Shown here in pieces: positions 15,413 through 21,508 of a stretch of 23,490 nt of DNA. This stretch comes from a virus. Below the pieces are notes generated by a model. It was not told the DNA's origin, searched no databases, and was given only the letters and a program-made list of their open reading frames with translations. The stretch lies in IMG/VR virus record IMGVR_UViG_3300004770_000118, positions 1-23,490 of that record; one strand, written 5' to 3'. The position numbers and the translations under genes were made by a program. The stretch's first letter is position 1, and every line of letters starts with the position of its first letter.

Positions 15413-16323
15413 TGGAAGCCTTAGCTCTACAAGGCGGGGGCGTTCTTGGTTACGGTCAATCCGTAATCTTAACGGAGCTTGAAAAGGTCGCGCAGAAACC
15501 CTGCGCGGCCATTTTCGATATTATCGGCGGGACTTCCGTTGGTTCCATTAACGCCGCCCACTTAGCTGCCGGAATCCCAGCGAGCCAATTACAATCCTTC
15601 TTCACCATTAAGGCTCCTGAAATCTTCAAATCTACCCTATTCAACAAAATAAGTCAATTATGGGGTGCGAAGTATTCAGCCGCTCCGATTGAAAAAGCCC
15701 TTCAAGAGTGTCTAGGTGATAGGACTTTAGCTGATTGCAAAACAAAATTCATTGCCACGGCTTATGATTGGAAGTCCGATAGACCAGTCTATTTCAAGTC
15801 ATACGAAAAGTCGTTTCAAACCAAGGACTATATCATCATTGGTTATGATGACCCGATTAAGCTTTGGCAAGTTTGTAGGGCTTCTTCTGCCGCTCAAACA
15901 TACTTCCCCGCGTATCAATACGAAGGTTACGTCTTGATGGACGGAGGCAACATTGGAGACAACGACCCCGATATGCTGGTAATAGCAGAATCATCAGAGT
16001 ATGTTAAATCCTTGAGTAAGCTTAATTTACTTTCTTTGGGCGCTGGTGATACGAAATGGGCCGAATCAGCATCTACGATGATAAATCCTAGCGTGGCTGT
16101 TGCGGGTATTAAGACAATTACCATTGTATTTTCCGCTGGTGAATCTTCCGAAGTCTATAAGGCATCGAAAATTTTAGGTGACAATTACTGCCGCCTATCC
16201 CCCGACTTGGGCAATGGATATGCTATTGATGACGCCTCTAAAGCTACGCTAGACCTACTTAAAACTGCATCTGACTTGGTAATTTCAAATAACCCCTTAC
16301 TTTTTAAGAAGTTATTCACATAA
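15412..16323 (+). CDS. Patatin-like phospholipase
   Basis: A 303-residue lipid acyl hydrolase. All patatin landmarks are present: oxyanion loop QGGGVLGYG (7-15), nucleophile elbow GTSVG with S42, and the catalytic Asp in MDGGN (D177). Start at 15412 is set by the TAATG overlap with the lipoprotein gene; the frame extends further upstream without need. No signal peptide, so it should act in the cytoplasm or at the inner membrane face, hydrolysing phospholipid acyl chains. In this lysis/envelope neighbourhood it may help lysis or alter membranes (inference); patatins also occur in anti-phage systems, but no partner of those is here. Confidence 0.88.
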   Translation: MEALALQGGGVLGYGQSVILTELEKVAQKPCAAIFDIIGGTSVGSINAAHLAAGIPASQLQSFFTIKAPEIFKSTLFNKISQLWGAKYSAAPIEKALQECLGDRTLADCKTKFIATAYDWKSDRPVYFKSYEKSFQTKDYIIIGYDDPIKLWQVCRASSAAQTYFPAYQYEGYVLMDGGNIGDNDPDMLVIAESSEYVKSLSKLNLLSLGAGDTKWAESASTMINPSVAVAGIKTITIVFSAGESSEVYKASKILGDNYCRLSPDLGNGYAIDDASKATLDLLKTASDLVISNNPLLFKKLFT

Positions 16324-16353
16324 AATAATCTTTTTTGTGTAATAATTGGGGAC

Positions 16354-17019
16354 ATGACAACCAATGCCATAGCAGTAGCATCAATTATTTCTACGAATTT
16401 ACCTTCTTTATCCGGTATGGATTTAGAGAAGCGTTCTACCGAAATCTATTATTGGGTAGTAATTCTTACTGGGGTTTTTACGAGCGTGGCTTTTGTTTGG
16501 AAAATCCTTTCAAATTTCTTCAAAACAGTTAAAAATAAATATATTTACATCGAACAGTCATTGGGTAAAATCGAAATTATCTCAAAGGAATTTCAGCCAA
16601 ACCACGGCTCTTCCCTCAAAGACCAGCTAAACCGAATTAGCGTCGAACTTCAAAAAAATACCGAACTTACAGAAAAGATTTCTACCCGCCAAAAATGGAT
16701 TTTCGATAATAGGGATATGCCAATTTTTGAGTCAGACAACGAAGGAAAGTGCGTTTGGGTTAATGTTTCTTTCCTAAATCTCATAAATCGAGACATGGGA
16801 TATATTTTGGGACATGGTTGGAAAAACATCATCGCGGAGGAGGATAGGGAAAGGGTTGTTAAAAACTGGGAATTATGTGTAAAGGATGGTAGGGACTCTG
16901 AGGACACCTATCACATCCTTGATGTTAAAGGTAACAAAATTAAAGTCTTTACTGCGGCTTGCAAAACTGGAAAATTCGGTTATGTTGGAGCCGTCAAAGT
17001 GATTGGCGAAAATGAGTAA
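16354..17019 (+). CDS. Membrane-anchored PAS-domain protein
   Basis: A 221-residue protein. One membrane helix at about 31-49 (IYYWVVILTGVFTSVAFVW), a coiled linker (about 60-112, SLKDQLNRISVELQKNTELTEKI), then a PAS domain (about 114-219): PIFESDNEGKCVWVNVSF, GHGWKNIIAEEDRERVVKNW, then YHILDVKGNKIKVF. There is no kinase, cyclase or effector domain after PAS, so it would sense a ligand or redox state and signal through protein contact. Uncommon in phages. A weak promoter (TTCACA-17-TGTAAT) lies upstream. It overlaps the next gene. Confidence 0.8.
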   Translation: MTTNAIAVASIISTNLPSLSGMDLEKRSTEIYYWVVILTGVFTSVAFVWKILSNFFKTVKNKYIYIEQSLGKIEIISKEFQPNHGSSLKDQLNRISVELQKNTELTEKISTRQKWIFDNRDMPIFESDNEGKCVWVNVSFLNLINRDMGYILGHGWKNIIAEEDRERVVKNWELCVKDGRDSEDTYHILDVKGNKIKVFTAACKTGKFGYVGAVKVIGENE

Positions 17020-17227
17020 TGAAACCGATATAATGCAGGAAGTCGCTGCGAACTTAAAATGCCCAAGCCCCATGAGGGCGGCTATGGACAAATACTCTAA
17101 TTTACCAAATCACGAAAACTGGGTCATCTTAAATGATGCGTATTGTAAATCATGTCCATGTCTTCAAAATTGCGGAAAATGCAATATCCTAAAGGGCATT
17201 GTCCGACACATTTTGACTTCAAAATAA
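17012..17227 (+). CDS. Small cysteine-rich protein (71 aa)
   Basis: Start ATG 17012 overlaps the end of the PAS gene (ATGAGTAA), chosen over an upstream TTG at 17003. The C-terminal part has five closely spaced cysteines (CKSCPCLQNCGKC, about 45-57), plus C17, suggesting a zinc or iron-sulfur site. Coupling to the PAS protein suggests a shared pathway. Family not recognised. Confidence 0.65.
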   Translation: MSNETDIMQEVAANLKCPSPMRAAMDKYSNLPNHENWVILNDAYCKSCPCLQNCGKCNILKGIVRHILTSK

Positions 17228-17230
17228 TTC

Positions 17231-17259
17231 TTGACTTTTCAAGAAAAAACCCATATCCT
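17231..17259 (+). promoter_or_regulatory. Possible promoter
   Basis: TTGACT (17231-17236), 17 bp, TATCCT (17254-17259). The -10 is imperfect. An ACCCAT/ATGGGT inverted repeat spans the -10 region (about 17249-17272). It would drive the 17302 operon. Confidence 0.5.
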
Positions 17260-17301
17260 CAAATAAATGGGTATCGTCAGTTCTAAAAACTTAGGTGAAT
17301 C

Positions 17302-17517
17302 ATGTTAATCCAGCTTTTAATGTGGATTGGCTTGGTTTTTATGATTTTAGGCAGTATCCTATCAATCTACAAGAATTGGTGGTGCTGGATGGCCTACAAT
17401 GTCTCGGCGGTTACTTGGTTCTTCTGTTGCTGGCGCAACAAACAATGGGCTTTCTGCGTAGCTCAAATTTTCTCTATTGGCCTTAATATATTTGGGATGA
17501 TAAAATGGAAAAAGTAA
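17302..17517 (+). CDS. PnuC/SemiSWEET-like small membrane protein
   Basis: A 71-residue protein with three short hydrophobic helices (about 2-20, 25-43, 48-66) and conserved-looking aromatic residues (YKNWWCWMAYN, then FGMIKWKK at the end). The W-rich helices and the end resemble the repeat unit of PnuC-type nicotinamide riboside transporters; half-size versions would work as oligomers. AGGTGA lies 6 nt upstream, a rare clear Shine-Dalgarno here. Four genes later-encoded P-loop kinase could process the imported nucleoside (inference). It overlaps the next gene. Confidence 0.6.
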   Translation: MLIQLLMWIGLVFMILGSILSIYKNWWCWMAYNVSAVTWFFCCWRNKQWAFCVAQIFSIGLNIFGMIKWKK

Positions 17518-17903
17518 AATCAAAAACTTCAAAGATGAAAGCGGGGAAGCCAAATAACGATATTCCGCCAGCCGAAAAGATTTCCGCCGCCCTTACCCTA
17601 TTTGACCTCACTCTCGATAAGTGTTTGCATCTGAAAAAACTTTGTGTCGGAGAATTTTCCGTGGCAAAATGCCGCCGTCATTTGCCTGACAGAGAAATGA
17701 TTGAGCATTTTTATCGTTACGAGGCCACCTTCAAACATGGCCCATTTAACGAGCAAACGCTTTCTTTAAGAAAAGAATACTTCCGCCCCTTTGACGAGGA
17801 AGAACTTACAAACCTGATTTTCAACACACTTTCCTCTTGTTCGTCATTTAGGTTTAATTTCGAGATACAGAAATACGAAAAGAAGAGAATTTTATTAGGA
17901 TAA
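17505..17903 (+). CDS. Hypothetical protein (132 aa)
   Basis: A basic soluble protein; N-terminal 20 residues are lysine-rich, the rest has KISAALTLFDLTLDKC, HLPDREMIEHFYRYEATF and EEELTNLIFNTLSSC segments, mostly helical. Starts inside the end of the PnuC-like gene and ends 4 nt before the kinase gene, so it belongs to that operon. No recognised motif. Confidence 0.6.
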   Translation: MEKVKSKTSKMKAGKPNNDIPPAEKISAALTLFDLTLDKCLHLKKLCVGEFSVAKCRRHLPDREMIEHFYRYEATFKHGPFNEQTLSLRKEYFRPFDEEELTNLIFNTLSSCSSFRFNFEIQKYEKKRILLG

Positions 17904-17907
17904 ATAC

Positions 17908-18471
17908 ATGAGAATTAACTTACTAGGCGGGCCGGGTTCGGGAAAATCAACAACAGCCGCATGGCTATTTTCAGTAATGAAGGAGAGGCATATCTCCGTC
18001 GAACTCGTAACTGAATACGTCAAATCATGGGCGTGTCAAAAGCGTCAGGTCACATCGTTTGACCAAGTATATCTGCTCGGCAAGCAGATGCAATATGAAT
18101 ACCGATTCTTAAATTCGGGAATCAAAAACATTATCACTGACAGTCCTGTTTTTCTTTCGGCGGTCTATGCCGAAGTCTATTACAGCGAACTCAAAATCTC
18201 CAAACCAATCCTTGAATTGGTTGATGCCTACGAGAAGCAGTTTCCTAGCGTCAACATTTTTCTCAACCGCAAAAATAAACCCTATATCCAAGAGGGTCGC
18301 TATCAGAACTATGAGCAAGCCAAAGAGGTTGATAACCTTATTCGTCATAATCTATTAGCTCGCCCCGAATGGAAAACACACTTCATTGATTACGACAATC
18401 GCAGAGAATTACTGATGATTCTTTCTGATTACATTCCAGAATTAGCTGACCCACTAGATAATCAGTTATGA
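17908..18471 (+). CDS. P-loop NTPase / nucleoside kinase-like (AAA_28 type)
   Basis: A 187-residue protein with Walker A GGPGSGKST at 7-15 and IITDSPVFLS around 72-81, where the Asp serves as the Walker B/catalytic acid of nucleoside-type kinases. The order matches AAA_28-type ATPases, which include the ribosylnicotinamide kinase domain of NadR and many phage proteins. With the PnuC-like gene upstream, an NAD precursor salvage role is plausible but not shown. AGGA lies 7 nt upstream of ATG. Overlaps the next gene as ATGA. Confidence 0.75.
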   Translation: MRINLLGGPGSGKSTTAAWLFSVMKERHISVELVTEYVKSWACQKRQVTSFDQVYLLGKQMQYEYRFLNSGIKNIITDSPVFLSAVYAEVYYSELKISKPILELVDAYEKQFPSVNIFLNRKNKPYIQEGRYQNYEQAKEVDNLIRHNLLARPEWKTHFIDYDNRRELLMILSDYIPELADPLDNQL

Positions 18472-18734
18472 AACAAGTATCATTCAGCAAACAATTCTTA
18501 AAATGTAAGGATGAGGGTCTTACAAAGGAAACCAAGTTTTTTTCTTTTGAGAAGTATCCCCAATTTCTTCCCGCTTTTCCAAATAAAAGAATGTTTAATT
18601 TAATTTCCTCTGGAGAATGGAAGGGAAATGATTTTATTGTTTGTGGTCGTTTTGGTTCGATTTGTAACGGTGGTCACAATGAATGTCGTAAGATGCGCGG
18701 ATTGTCACCAAGCAGTAACAAACAACTTGAATGA
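18468..18734 (+). CDS. Hypothetical protein (88 aa)
   Basis: A basic protein starting MKQVSFSKQFLKCKDEG, with a possible metal-binding C-terminal segment (VCGRFGSICNGGHNECRKMRG: three Cys and one His). Start overlaps the kinase stop by 4 nt. The last bases overlap a possible upstream start of the phosphoesterase. Not recognised. Confidence 0.6.
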   Translation: MKQVSFSKQFLKCKDEGLTKETKFFSFEKYPQFLPAFPNKRMFNLISSGEWKGNDFIVCGRFGSICNGGHNECRKMRGLSPSSNKQLE

Positions 18735-18751
18735 GGTCGTGTAATTACATT

Positions 18752-19417
18752 ATGACCGAATACACTATTACAAACGACTGGCATATCGGAAGCGAGGTTT
18801 GTCAGCGAGAGAAAATAATCCACTTTCTAAAGGGGCTTCACACAAAAACCTTAATTCTCAATGGTGATATTATTGACATCAATCACACCAAACGCCTCAA
18901 AAAGAAGGATTGGGAGATTCTTTCACTTTTGCGAAAACTCAGCAAGCATACCCGTATCATTTACATTGGCGGCAATCACGACTTGGAAGTTGCGGAGTTA
19001 ATTTCTGAACTTTTGGGGTTTGAGTTTAAGCGCGAATTTGACTTTGAACTCGCAAATAAGAAATTCCACATCACCCACGGAGACTTTTTCGATACATTTA
19101 TCTCCAATTTTCCCATCATAACTGAAATAGCCACAGGACTTTACTATTGGATTCAACGAGTCAGTCCAAAGAAACAGGGTCTTGCTCGCGCACTTAAACG
19201 TCAAAGCAAGGGTTTCATTAAAGCCTGTGACAAAATAAGAAAACACGCCGAAGCTCATGCTAAAGCAAATAAATACGACTATGTTATTTGTGGTCACACT
19301 CATCACTATTTCACCAGTCCCGAAAGCCCATACGTCAATACAGGCTGTTTTACTGAGGTAGATTGCAGTTATGTATCAATCAATGAGCATGGTGATATTT
19401 TATTTAATTTTATTTAA
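18752..19417 (+). CDS. Calcineurin-like metallophosphoesterase (LpxH-like)
   Basis: A 221-residue enzyme with the five metal-binding blocks in order: D9/H11 (NDWHIG), GDIID (38-42), GNHD (74-77), HGD (109-111) and GHTH (181-184). Spacing and GLYYWIQRVSPK resemble UDP-2,3-diacylglucosamine hydrolase-like bacterial phosphoesterases, but substrate cannot be told. Start: ATG 18752 places the first metal ligand at the family-typical position; ATG 18731, overlapping the previous stop, would add 7 residues. Could remodel lipid A precursors or act on nucleotides. Confidence 0.85.
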   Translation: MTEYTITNDWHIGSEVCQREKIIHFLKGLHTKTLILNGDIIDINHTKRLKKKDWEILSLLRKLSKHTRIIYIGGNHDLEVAELISELLGFEFKREFDFELANKKFHITHGDFFDTFISNFPIITEIATGLYYWIQRVSPKKQGLARALKRQSKGFIKACDKIRKHAEAHAKANKYDYVICGHTHHYFTSPESPYVNTGCFTEVDCSYVSINEHGDILFNFI

Positions 19418-19449
19418 GAATTTGATTTGAAGATTTTTTCAAAAAGCCC

Positions 19450-19478
19450 TTGACAAAAAGTGAAATACTCCGTAGTAT
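19450..19478 (+). promoter_or_regulatory. Promoter, first of a tandem pair
   Basis: TTGACA (19450-19455), 17 bp, TAGTAT (19473-19478). Transcription would begin near 19485, before ATG 19498 in the small-gene frame. Confidence 0.75.
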
Positions 19479-19524
19479 ATTAAAACATTCGGGAACGATG
19501 TCGAAAATGACTTTGAAAAAAGAT

Positions 19525-19553
19525 TTGACATTTGTTGAAACCGTGTGTATTAT
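19525..19553 (+). promoter_or_regulatory. Promoter, second of a tandem pair
   Basis: TTGACA (19525-19530), 17 bp, TATTAT (19548-19553). It starts like the promoter at 11909 (TTGACATTTGTT). ATG 19564 follows 10 nt after the -10. Confidence 0.8.
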
Positions 19554-19563
19554 ACATTTAGAT

Positions 19564-19671
19564 ATGAAACAAGTGTCAGAACAATTTAGATTGCGTAGCG
19601 AAGTCACGAAAGGTGGCTCCCCTGCTATTCATACTAATTATAGTTGGACACTCGCGGGGGATAGAATGTAA
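19564..19671 (+). CDS. Small protein (35 aa) under tandem promoters
   Basis: MKQVSEQFRLRSEVTKG at the start, SWTLAGDRM at the end. An in-frame ATG at 19498 would give a 57-residue form containing the second promoter's DNA within it; the two promoters could therefore make two protein forms. Its first codons (ATGAAACAAGT) match those of the 18468 gene. A terminator follows at 19712. Function unknown. Confidence 0.45.
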   Translation: MKQVSEQFRLRSEVTKGGSPAIHTNYSWTLAGDRM

Positions 19672-19711
19672 TATGGGCGACTAATAGAAGAATCACAGGA
19701 TTAAAAGGTCG

Positions 19712-19742
19712 CCCGAAAAGAAATTTTCGGGTTTTTTGTTTT
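19712..19742 (+). terminator. Intrinsic terminator with GAAA loop
   Basis: CCCGAAAA (19712-19719), GAAA loop, TTTTCGGG (19724-19731), then TTTTTTGTTTTT. An upstream GGGCGAC (19675-19681) can pair with GTCGCCC (19708-19714) and would compete for the first three bases of the terminator stem. Confidence 0.85.
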
Positions 19743-19790
19743 TGAGGAGTCAGTCAGCCGGAAGCAAAAGAAAAAAGTAAAAGAAAGTAG

Positions 19791-19819
19791 TTGACAGGGA
19801 CGTAAAAGTGGGTTAGTAT
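19791..19819 (+). promoter_or_regulatory. Promoter of the tRNA array
   Basis: TTGACA (19791-19796), 17 bp, TAGTAT (19814-19819). It is the only good promoter before the array and lies 50 nt after a terminator. Confidence 0.8.
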
Positions 19820-19820
19820 T

Positions 19821-20148
19821 GGGAAGGCGAAGATGGTAGCCGGAAATTGGCTCCTCATTTAGATTTTAGTGTTAAACAGGCTTTGAACTCAAACAGTTGG
19901 CCTCCTAGCGGTGAGTATCGCGGGTGCTTTGGATAAAAAACAACTAATCGGTCATAGGGTGTTATGCGTAAATGCAGAACCAGTGCCTAGATATAAGCTC
20001 TAGGATAATATGGCGTTCGACGGAATTAGGAAAGCCTAGTCGTTGATTTAATGGGGTTGGAGCTTTTGCTCACCCCTTTAATTTACCGTTCGGGAACATT
20101 TAGCTCTCCTTTAATGGATTTGAGCATTTTATTACCGAGCGGGATTTT
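19821..20148 (+). ncRNA. Structured RNA leader of the tRNA array, unknown family
   Basis: About 330 nt with no gene and no recognisable tRNA, transcribed first from the array promoter. Visible helices: CCTAG/CTAGG near 19986-20004, GCG/CGC near 19908, AGTTG with CAACT, GGGGT/ACCCC with inner GAGC/GCTC near 20053-20077 followed by TTTAATTT, and AGCTC/GAGC with TCC/GGA near 20102-20126 followed by ATTTTATT. The last two resemble weak terminators or processing hairpins. It could be an independent RNA or a 5' part of the array transcript. Confidence 0.4.
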
Positions 20149-20222
20149 GCGGTATTGATGTAATAGTAGCCTCTGACATTGCCAATGTTAGTGCATCGGG
20201 GCAGAACCGATATACCGCTCCA
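20149..20222 (+). tRNA. tRNA-Gly(GCC)
   Basis: Acceptor GCGGTAT pairs perfectly with ATACCGC; discriminator U73 and encoded CCA fit glycine. Anticodon arm TGACA/TGTTA holds loop TTGCCAA (anticodon GCC). T-arm ATCGG/CCGAT with loop GGCAGAA: G instead of U at 54 and 55. D-loop contains AGT where GGT is usual. Confidence 0.85.
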
Positions 20223-20225
20223 ATT

Positions 20226-20338
20226 TCGGTCATAGTAATAGCGAGTTCTCTAGGGCAGTAGCTCTATGCCCAATCAAAGTCATTTCGACATGGGAGTATT
20301 CGGGGATTTCTTCTCGCCCCTAGCAACTATGACTGAAT
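20226..20338 (+). ncRNA. Oversized folded element in the array, no CCA
   Basis: CGGTCATAG and CTATGACTG form a 9-bp closing stem around about 90 nt containing GGGCA/TGCCC and GGGG/CCCC hairpins. It has tRNA-like ends but no CCA, no 7-nt anticodon loop and no T-loop that I can see. It ends with the same AATTT linker as the tRNAs. Confidence 0.45.
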
Positions 20339-20349
20339 TTAATTTTCAT

Positions 20350-20421
20350 ACATCCACGTTCAAGGGAACAATACCGCCTCCAAAACGGTAGAGTGGGGAG
20401 CGTTACCTCATGGATGTGCCA
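20350..20421 (+). tRNA. tRNA-Trp(CCA)
   Basis: Acceptor ACATCCA/TGGATGT perfect, G73 and CCA. Anticodon loop CTCCAAA (anticodon CCA); stem ACCGC/ACGGT with a C-A mismatch at 31-39. T-arm TGGGG/CCTCA with loop AGCGTTA (G55, C56). Short D-arm TTC/GAA with loop AAGG. Confidence 0.85.
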
Positions 20422-20425
20422 TTTT

Positions 20426-20505
20426 ATCAGTTTCCCTGTTGAGGGGAGTCTCTGCTAGAAAGCGTAAGTCAGACGCTTGGATGGGTTAAAGTCCCAACGA
20501 CCCAA
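20426..20505 (+). pseudogene. Degenerate tRNA-like element, Ser(GCT)-like
   Basis: Has a D-arm-like CCC/GGG with G-T in the loop, a CTGCTAG loop, a long variable-arm hairpin AAGCGT/ACGCTT, and a T-arm TGGG/CCCA with loop TTAAAGT. No acceptor stem can be formed from the flanks. Loop features suggest a decayed class II tRNA. Confidence 0.4.
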
Positions 20506-20510
20506 ATTTC

Positions 20511-20585
20511 GGGGGTGTGGCTAGACTAGGATGCACCGCGTTTGCAACGCGTTTTATGGGAGTGCGAATCTCCTCACCTCCACCA
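20511..20585 (+). tRNA. tRNA-Ala(TGC), first copy
   Basis: Acceptor GGGGGTG/CACCTCC with the G3-U70 alanine identity pair, A73 and CCA. Anticodon loop TTTGCAA (TGC). T-arm GGGAG/CTCCT with loop TGCGAAT: U55 replaced by G. It ends 41 nt before the HNH gene at 20627. Confidence 0.88.
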
Positions 20586-20592
20586 TTTTTAT

Positions 20593-20621
20593 TTCACATT
20601 CTCCACCGATTTCTGTATAAT
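20593..20621 (+). promoter_or_regulatory. Promoter of the array HNH gene
   Basis: TTCACA (20593-20598), 17 bp, TATAAT (20616-20621); ATG follows 5 nt later, so a leaderless mRNA is predicted. Confidence 0.75.
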
Positions 20622-20626
20622 AAGAT

Positions 20627-21109
20627 ATGCACGATGGAACGCCAAAGCAATTTGTTGAATTGACCTGTAAAAAATGCGGAAACCTTTTTCAAAAAGAAAA
20701 GAAGGAATATGACAGGCAAGTGCGTAAGGGTCGTAAAGATTTTTACTGTAATTTGAAGTGCGCTGGCGTGACGAAAGAATCAAAGTCAGATGCTCCATTT
20801 AAGTTTATGTGGAGAATATCAAGGCAAAATTCAATAAAAAGGAAACACGATTTTAACTTATCCGTAAAAGATATTGAAGATTTGTGGGAGAAGCAAAAAG
20901 GAAAATGCGCCTATACAGGAATACCACTAATATCTCCTACTTACAAACATCTTTCGTCTCCAAGGAAAGCTTCGTTAGACCGAATTGATTCTTCTAAGGG
21001 ATATGTAAAAGGAAATATCGAATTTGTTTGTGTTTTTGTCAATCTTGGAAAGAACGGATTTAATAAAAAAGAAATCTTTGATTTGTTACAAGAATTTAAG
21101 AAAAATTAA
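20627..21109 (+). CDS. Free-standing HNH homing endonuclease within the tRNA array
   Basis: A 160-residue protein: zinc finger C14/C17 and C41/C45 (LTCKKCG, FYCNLKC), then KGKCAYTGIPL and SLDRIDSSKGYVKGNIEF (116-133), VNLGKNGFNKKE. It is a clear relative of the tmRNA-adjacent protein at 8427-8945 (the SLDRIDSSKGY block is shared). It lies between two tRNA-Ala(TGC) genes, 41 nt after one and 4 nt before the other, and carries its own promoter. Likely cuts a site in or near an alanine tRNA gene lacking the insertion (inference). Confidence 0.87.
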   Translation: MHDGTPKQFVELTCKKCGNLFQKEKKEYDRQVRKGRKDFYCNLKCAGVTKESKSDAPFKFMWRISRQNSIKRKHDFNLSVKDIEDLWEKQKGKCAYTGIPLISPTYKHLSSPRKASLDRIDSSKGYVKGNIEFVCVFVNLGKNGFNKKEIFDLLQEFKKN

Positions 21110-21113
21110 AAAC

Positions 21114-21191
21114 GGGAAATGGGACTGCTTGGAGTGGTCATCGCACTTGCAATGCGAATACAGATGGGTTCGATGCCCATATTTTCCACCA
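21114..21191 (+). tRNA. tRNA-Ala(TGC), second copy, canonical loops
   Basis: Acceptor GGGAAAT/ATTTTCC with G3-U70, A73, CCA. D-arm GACT/GGTC with GG in the loop; anticodon stem TCGCA/TGCGA, loop CTTGCAA (TGC); T-arm ATGGG/CCCAT with the standard loop TTCGATG. It differs from most of the array by having U55 and G18-G19. Confidence 0.93.
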
Positions 21192-21333
21192 ATTAACCCC
21201 GCGAGAGGATAGAATCGCTCGCCTGACGCAGTAATGCGTCTCTCAATTTAAGTAAGGCGATTGCAGTCGGCTTCCTGCATGACTAGAAGAACGGAGAATA
21301 TGAAATATCTAGTCTTGCTACACAAAATTTAAT
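21192..21333 (+). ncRNA. Two folded non-tRNA segments between tRNAs
   Basis: First segment (to about 21245): GCGAG/CTCGC and GACGC/GCGTC hairpins, then AATTT. Second (21250-21330): AGTAAGG could pair with TCTTGCT, followed by A and CAC instead of CCA; inside are TGCAG/CTGCA and GACTAG/CTAGTC hairpins but no T-arm. A 10-codon ATG frame with GGAG upstream lies at about 21300. Probably a decayed tRNA plus an unknown element. Confidence 0.35.
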
Positions 21334-21419
21334 GCGTCGTTATACCGTAGTAGTAGCGGGACAGACTGTAAATCTGTTACTTAACAGTTCGGGGGGTGCG
21401 ACTCCCTCACGGCGCACCA
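21334..21419 (+). tRNA. tRNA-Tyr(GTA), class II
   Basis: Acceptor GCGTCGT/ACGGCGC, A73, CCA. D-stem CCG/CGG, loop TAGTAGTAG. Anticodon stem ACAGA/TCTGT, loop CTGTAAA (GTA), followed by a long variable arm as in bacterial tRNA-Tyr. T-loop TGCGACT (G55). Confidence 0.88.
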
Positions 21420-21423
21420 TTTT

Positions 21424-21500
21424 CGGCGTGATAGTAGAAGTATCGAACTGTCTGACTGTAAATCAGATGCAAGTAAGTGTGAGCCTTACCGCGCCGACCA
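21424..21500 (+). tRNA. tRNA with GTA anticodon, class I, C1-G72
   Basis: Acceptor CGGCGTG/CGCGCCG starting with a C1-G72 pair, A73, CCA. D-stem AGT/ACT. Anticodon stem TCTGA/TCAGA, loop CTGTAAA (GTA). Variable loop is short. T-arm GTAAG/CTTAC, loop TGTGAGC (G55, U56). Anticodon says Tyr, but class I shape and C1-G72 are unlike bacterial tRNA-Tyr. Confidence 0.8.
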
Positions 21501-21508
21501 ATTTTTAT

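Noticed and set aside
15412-16323. Patatin as CBASS effector
   Set aside because: No cyclic-nucleotide synthase or sensor partner is adjacent; the neighbours are envelope proteins.
19821-20148. Group I intron or RNase P RNA
   Set aside because: I could not find the conserved P7/P3 core of group I introns or the conserved GAAAGUCC-type RNase P motifs.
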